A stretch of 36,346 nucleotides of DNA, taken from assembly GCA_012031145.1 (NCBI GenBank), contig JAAUUH010000020.1, positions 1 through 36,346 of the forward strand, written 5' to 3'. Source of the stretch: Oscillatoriales cyanobacterium SM2_2_1. Its GTDB lineage: Bacteria; Cyanobacteriota; Cyanobacteriia; Pseudanabaenales; Pseudanabaenaceae. This document shows, one piece after another, positions 34,583 through 36,346 of this stretch. Within the stretch, counting starts at the first letter, position 1; every line of letters starts with the position of its first letter. The notes beneath the pieces were generated by a model. That model was given only the letters and a program-made list of their open reading frames with translations, searched no databases and was not told the DNA's origin. The translations under genes and the position numbers were made by a program.

Positions 34583-35788
34583 GTGCTTTACTCCTTCCTA
34601 AATTACTCCAAAGTCTATTGTGGAGGCTTTCTGGCAGTGCTCGGAGCAGTGCTCATGTCTGCCTGCAGCACAGAATCCCTCAGTCAGGAGCCGGGGAACC
34701 CCGAGGTAGTGGCAGAGCCGTCGGCATCTGCAGTTACAGAAACAACAAAGACAAAGGACAGTTCCCTGCAAACCTTAGTTACCGGGCTAGAGCATCCCTG
34801 GGGCATGGCATGGCTTCCCGATGGCAGTATGCTGATTACCGAACGGCCAGGGCGGTTGCGTCTGGTGCGTAATGGAACGTTGGATCCTAGGGCGATCGCT
34901 GGTGTGCCGCCGGTACTGGCGGCGGGTCAGGGGGGATTATTGGATGTGGTGGTGCATCCCCGGTTTGCCCAAAATCGTTGGGTTTATCTCACCTATGCCC
35001 ATGGCACCCGCCAGGGGAATCGGACGCGGGTGATGCGGGCTGAGTTAGATGGGATGCGGTTGCGGAATGGGCGTGTAATTTTTGAAGTCACCCAGGATAA
35101 GGGCGATACCCAACACTTTGGAGCGCGGTTGGCATGGCTGCCCGATGGCACGTTGCTGGTGGCGATCGGCGATGGCGGCAACCCGCCGGTCTCCCTTAAT
35201 GGCCAGTTGATTCGCCTCCAAGCCCAAAATCGTCTCAGCCGGCTGGGAAAGGTGGCGCGCATTCGCGATGATGGCACTGTGCCCCAGAATAATCCCCTCG
35301 AAAAACAGCGGGATGCGGATCCGACACTATGGACCCTAGGACATCGAAACATTCAGGGCTTAGCTGTTGATGCGGATACAGGGCAAGTGTGGGCCAGTGA
35401 GCACGGGGCGCGGGGTGGGGATGAGTTAAATTTGCTCCGGGCGGGACAAAACTATGGCTGGCCTCTGGTTACTAATAGCCGAGAATATTTTGGCCCAGAA
35501 ATTTCCCCCGATCGCTCCCGGCCAGGGATGGTTGACCCCAAGTATGTCTGGACAGAAACCTTTGCGCCTTCGGGTTTGGCGGTAGGACGGGGGCAGGTTT
35601 GGGCAGGGGGTCTGATCAGTCGGGAGATCCACCAGTTTGCCGTGGATGCCGGGGGAGGCGTGACCCTGCGGCGGCGCATTCCCATTGGTGAACGAGTACG
35701 GGATGTGCGATTTGGCCCCGATCGCTTTTTGTATGTCCTCACAGATGCCCCTCAGGGACGATTACTCCGTTTTAGGGCTGAGCCCTAG
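34583..35788 (+). CDS. PQQ-type aldose/sorbosone dehydrogenase, lipoprotein
   Basis: 401 residues. A lipoprotein signal peptide (FLAVLGAVLMSAC, Cys at about 31) is followed by a Ser/Thr/Glu-rich linker and a six-bladed beta-propeller of the soluble glucose/sorbosone dehydrogenase family: GLEHPWGMAWLPDGSMLITE, HFGARLAWLPDGTLLVAIGD, TLGHRNIQGLAVDADTG, EHGARGGDELNLLRAGQNYG. These hold the catalytic His and Arg and the PQQ-contact GxRN and EHGxRGGDE motifs. Family enzymes oxidise aldoses with PQQ in the periplasm; no PQQ synthesis genes are here. The GTG start is the only in-frame choice giving a signal peptide; its ribosome binding site is weak. Confidence 0.9.
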   Translation: MLYSFLNYSKVYCGGFLAVLGAVLMSACSTESLSQEPGNPEVVAEPSASAVTETTKTKDSSLQTLVTGLEHPWGMAWLPDGSMLITERPGRLRLVRNGTLDPRAIAGVPPVLAAGQGGLLDVVVHPRFAQNRWVYLTYAHGTRQGNRTRVMRAELDGMRLRNGRVIFEVTQDKGDTQHFGARLAWLPDGTLLVAIGDGGNPPVSLNGQLIRLQAQNRLSRLGKVARIRDDGTVPQNNPLEKQRDADPTLWTLGHRNIQGLAVDADTGQVWASEHGARGGDELNLLRAGQNYGWPLVTNSREYFGPEISPDRSRPGMVDPKYVWTETFAPSGLAVGRGQVWAGGLISREIHQFAVDAGGGVTLRRRIPIGERVRDVRFGPDRFLYVLTDAPQGRLLRFRAEP

Positions 35789-35873
35789 GAGGAGAACTCC
35801 GAAAAGGGGGAGCAATTCCGCAAAAATCTAAAGCTAAGATTAAAGTAGCCAAATTTACCATCTTGGGGGTGTC

Positions 35874-36346
35874 ATGGCTTCGTTCCGCGATGTTTTACGG
35901 TACTACCGCCGCTATTACGTCACATCCGTGCTCAGTATTGCTGGATCTAGCCTCTTCGAAGTGCTGGAATTGGTCGCACCCTATGCCATTGGACAGATCT
36001 TAAATGTGCTGTCGGGGCAGCCCATGGATCGGATTTGGCAGGGGATGATGGTGTTTTTGTCCGAGGTCACGGGGCAAGGCATCACCCGGGAATTTCAGTT
36101 GGCAGTATTAATGGGGGTAATGTTTGTTTTTGGGGTGCTGCGGGCTCCGGCTCAGCCATGGATTGGAGATTGGTTCCACTGGGATGTGGCGCTACGATCG
36201 CGACGAGATCAAACCCAACGGGCGATCGCAAAATTTTGAACCTACCCCTAGAGTTCTACGATGAGAACAACCCTGGGGCGGATTGCCGGGGCGGGGTGGC
36301 CCGGGGGCTGGCCAACCATACGTGGACCTATCCAGAAATTGCCGGG
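35874..36346 (+). pseudogene. ABC exporter, N-terminal part, cut by window end and frame-broken
   Basis: MASFRDVLRYYRRYYVTSVL begins an ABC transporter transmembrane domain: TM1 YVTSVLSIAGSSLFEVLELV and TM2 QLAVLMGVMFVFGVLRAPA. The frame ends at 36239 in an A4T4 run (36230-36237); adding one base continues as ILNLPLEFYDENNPG. Three extra G, in G4 runs at 36275, 36288 and 36293, then garble GRIAGRVARGLANHTW. With four homopolymer changes in 70 bases, sequencing error at a contig end is likelier than mutation. The ATP-binding domain would lie beyond the window. Confidence 0.7.

Noticed and set aside
1-36346. CRISPR array or rRNA genes
   Set aside because: No regularly spaced repeat-spacer pattern and no rRNA-like conserved stretches were seen.

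Overview
The window is cyanobacterial. It carries petB and petD for the cytochrome b6f complex, the palindrome GCGATCGC (HIP1) occurs dozens of times inside genes, and many proteins are of types I know mainly from cyanobacteria: DUF3110, pentapeptide proteins, an anthranilate-phosphoribosyltransferase-like protein, an SbcD with a typical C-terminal domain, and a VKOR-type thioredoxin domain. I would not assign a genus. Both ends cut through genes and show several homopolymer-length frame breaks, so the window may be a whole draft contig.

Layout. 1-470: broken 3' part of an unidentified gene. 472-1218: ParB-like/Rho-N protein. 1273-3047 (minus): amino acid permease coupled to a DUF1993 protein. 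3046-8748 (plus): four-gene sugar-modification cluster with two FkbM-type methyltransferases, a 901-residue glycosyltransferase/methyltransferase fusion and a short-chain dehydrogenase. 8750-10756: TM2 and GNAT genes among small mobile repeats. 10757-13745 (minus): fructosamine-kinase-like protein, conserved unknown, response regulator/histidine kinase, small exported protein. 13746-14914: no supportable gene. 14915-18275 (minus): thioredoxin-like protein, REC-GGDEF-EAL protein, frameshifted sbcD. 18300-20010: graveyard with an AAA ATPase fragment, a MITE, a tyrosine-recombinase fragment and a toxin-antitoxin pair whose toxin has a nonsense codon. 20016-21847 (minus): UbiD decarboxylase and a coiled-coil membrane protein. 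22037-24372 (plus): Fur/Zur-type operator followed by a P-loop CobW-like protein and two metallophosphatase-fold proteins with altered metal sites. 24539-29423 (minus): compact six-gene run of two pentapeptide proteins, pyrH, frr, recA and DUF3110. 29762-30943 (minus): petB-petD with a clear terminator. 31095-36346: TrpD-like protein, RNase PH, 1-Cys peroxiredoxin, tRNA-Leu(CAG), a lipoprotein sugar dehydrogenase and the start of an ABC exporter.

The most interesting unit is the operon at 22037-24372. A 7-1-7 palindrome of the Fur/Zur type lies 26 bases before the first start codon. The second gene has Cys in place of two canonical phosphoesterase metal ligands, and the third has lost nearly all of them. 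This suggests a metal-responsive, probably zinc-related, module of altered enzymes.

Several genes (sbcD, DUF3110, the TrpD-like gene, the ABC gene and the first fragment) are broken by single-base changes, mostly in homopolymers. I treat these as possible sequencing errors. The toxin nonsense codon is a substitution and is a better candidate for genuine decay. A family of 95-160 bp repeats with TATAG ends is scattered through the intergenic spaces and looks like MITEs using TA targets.
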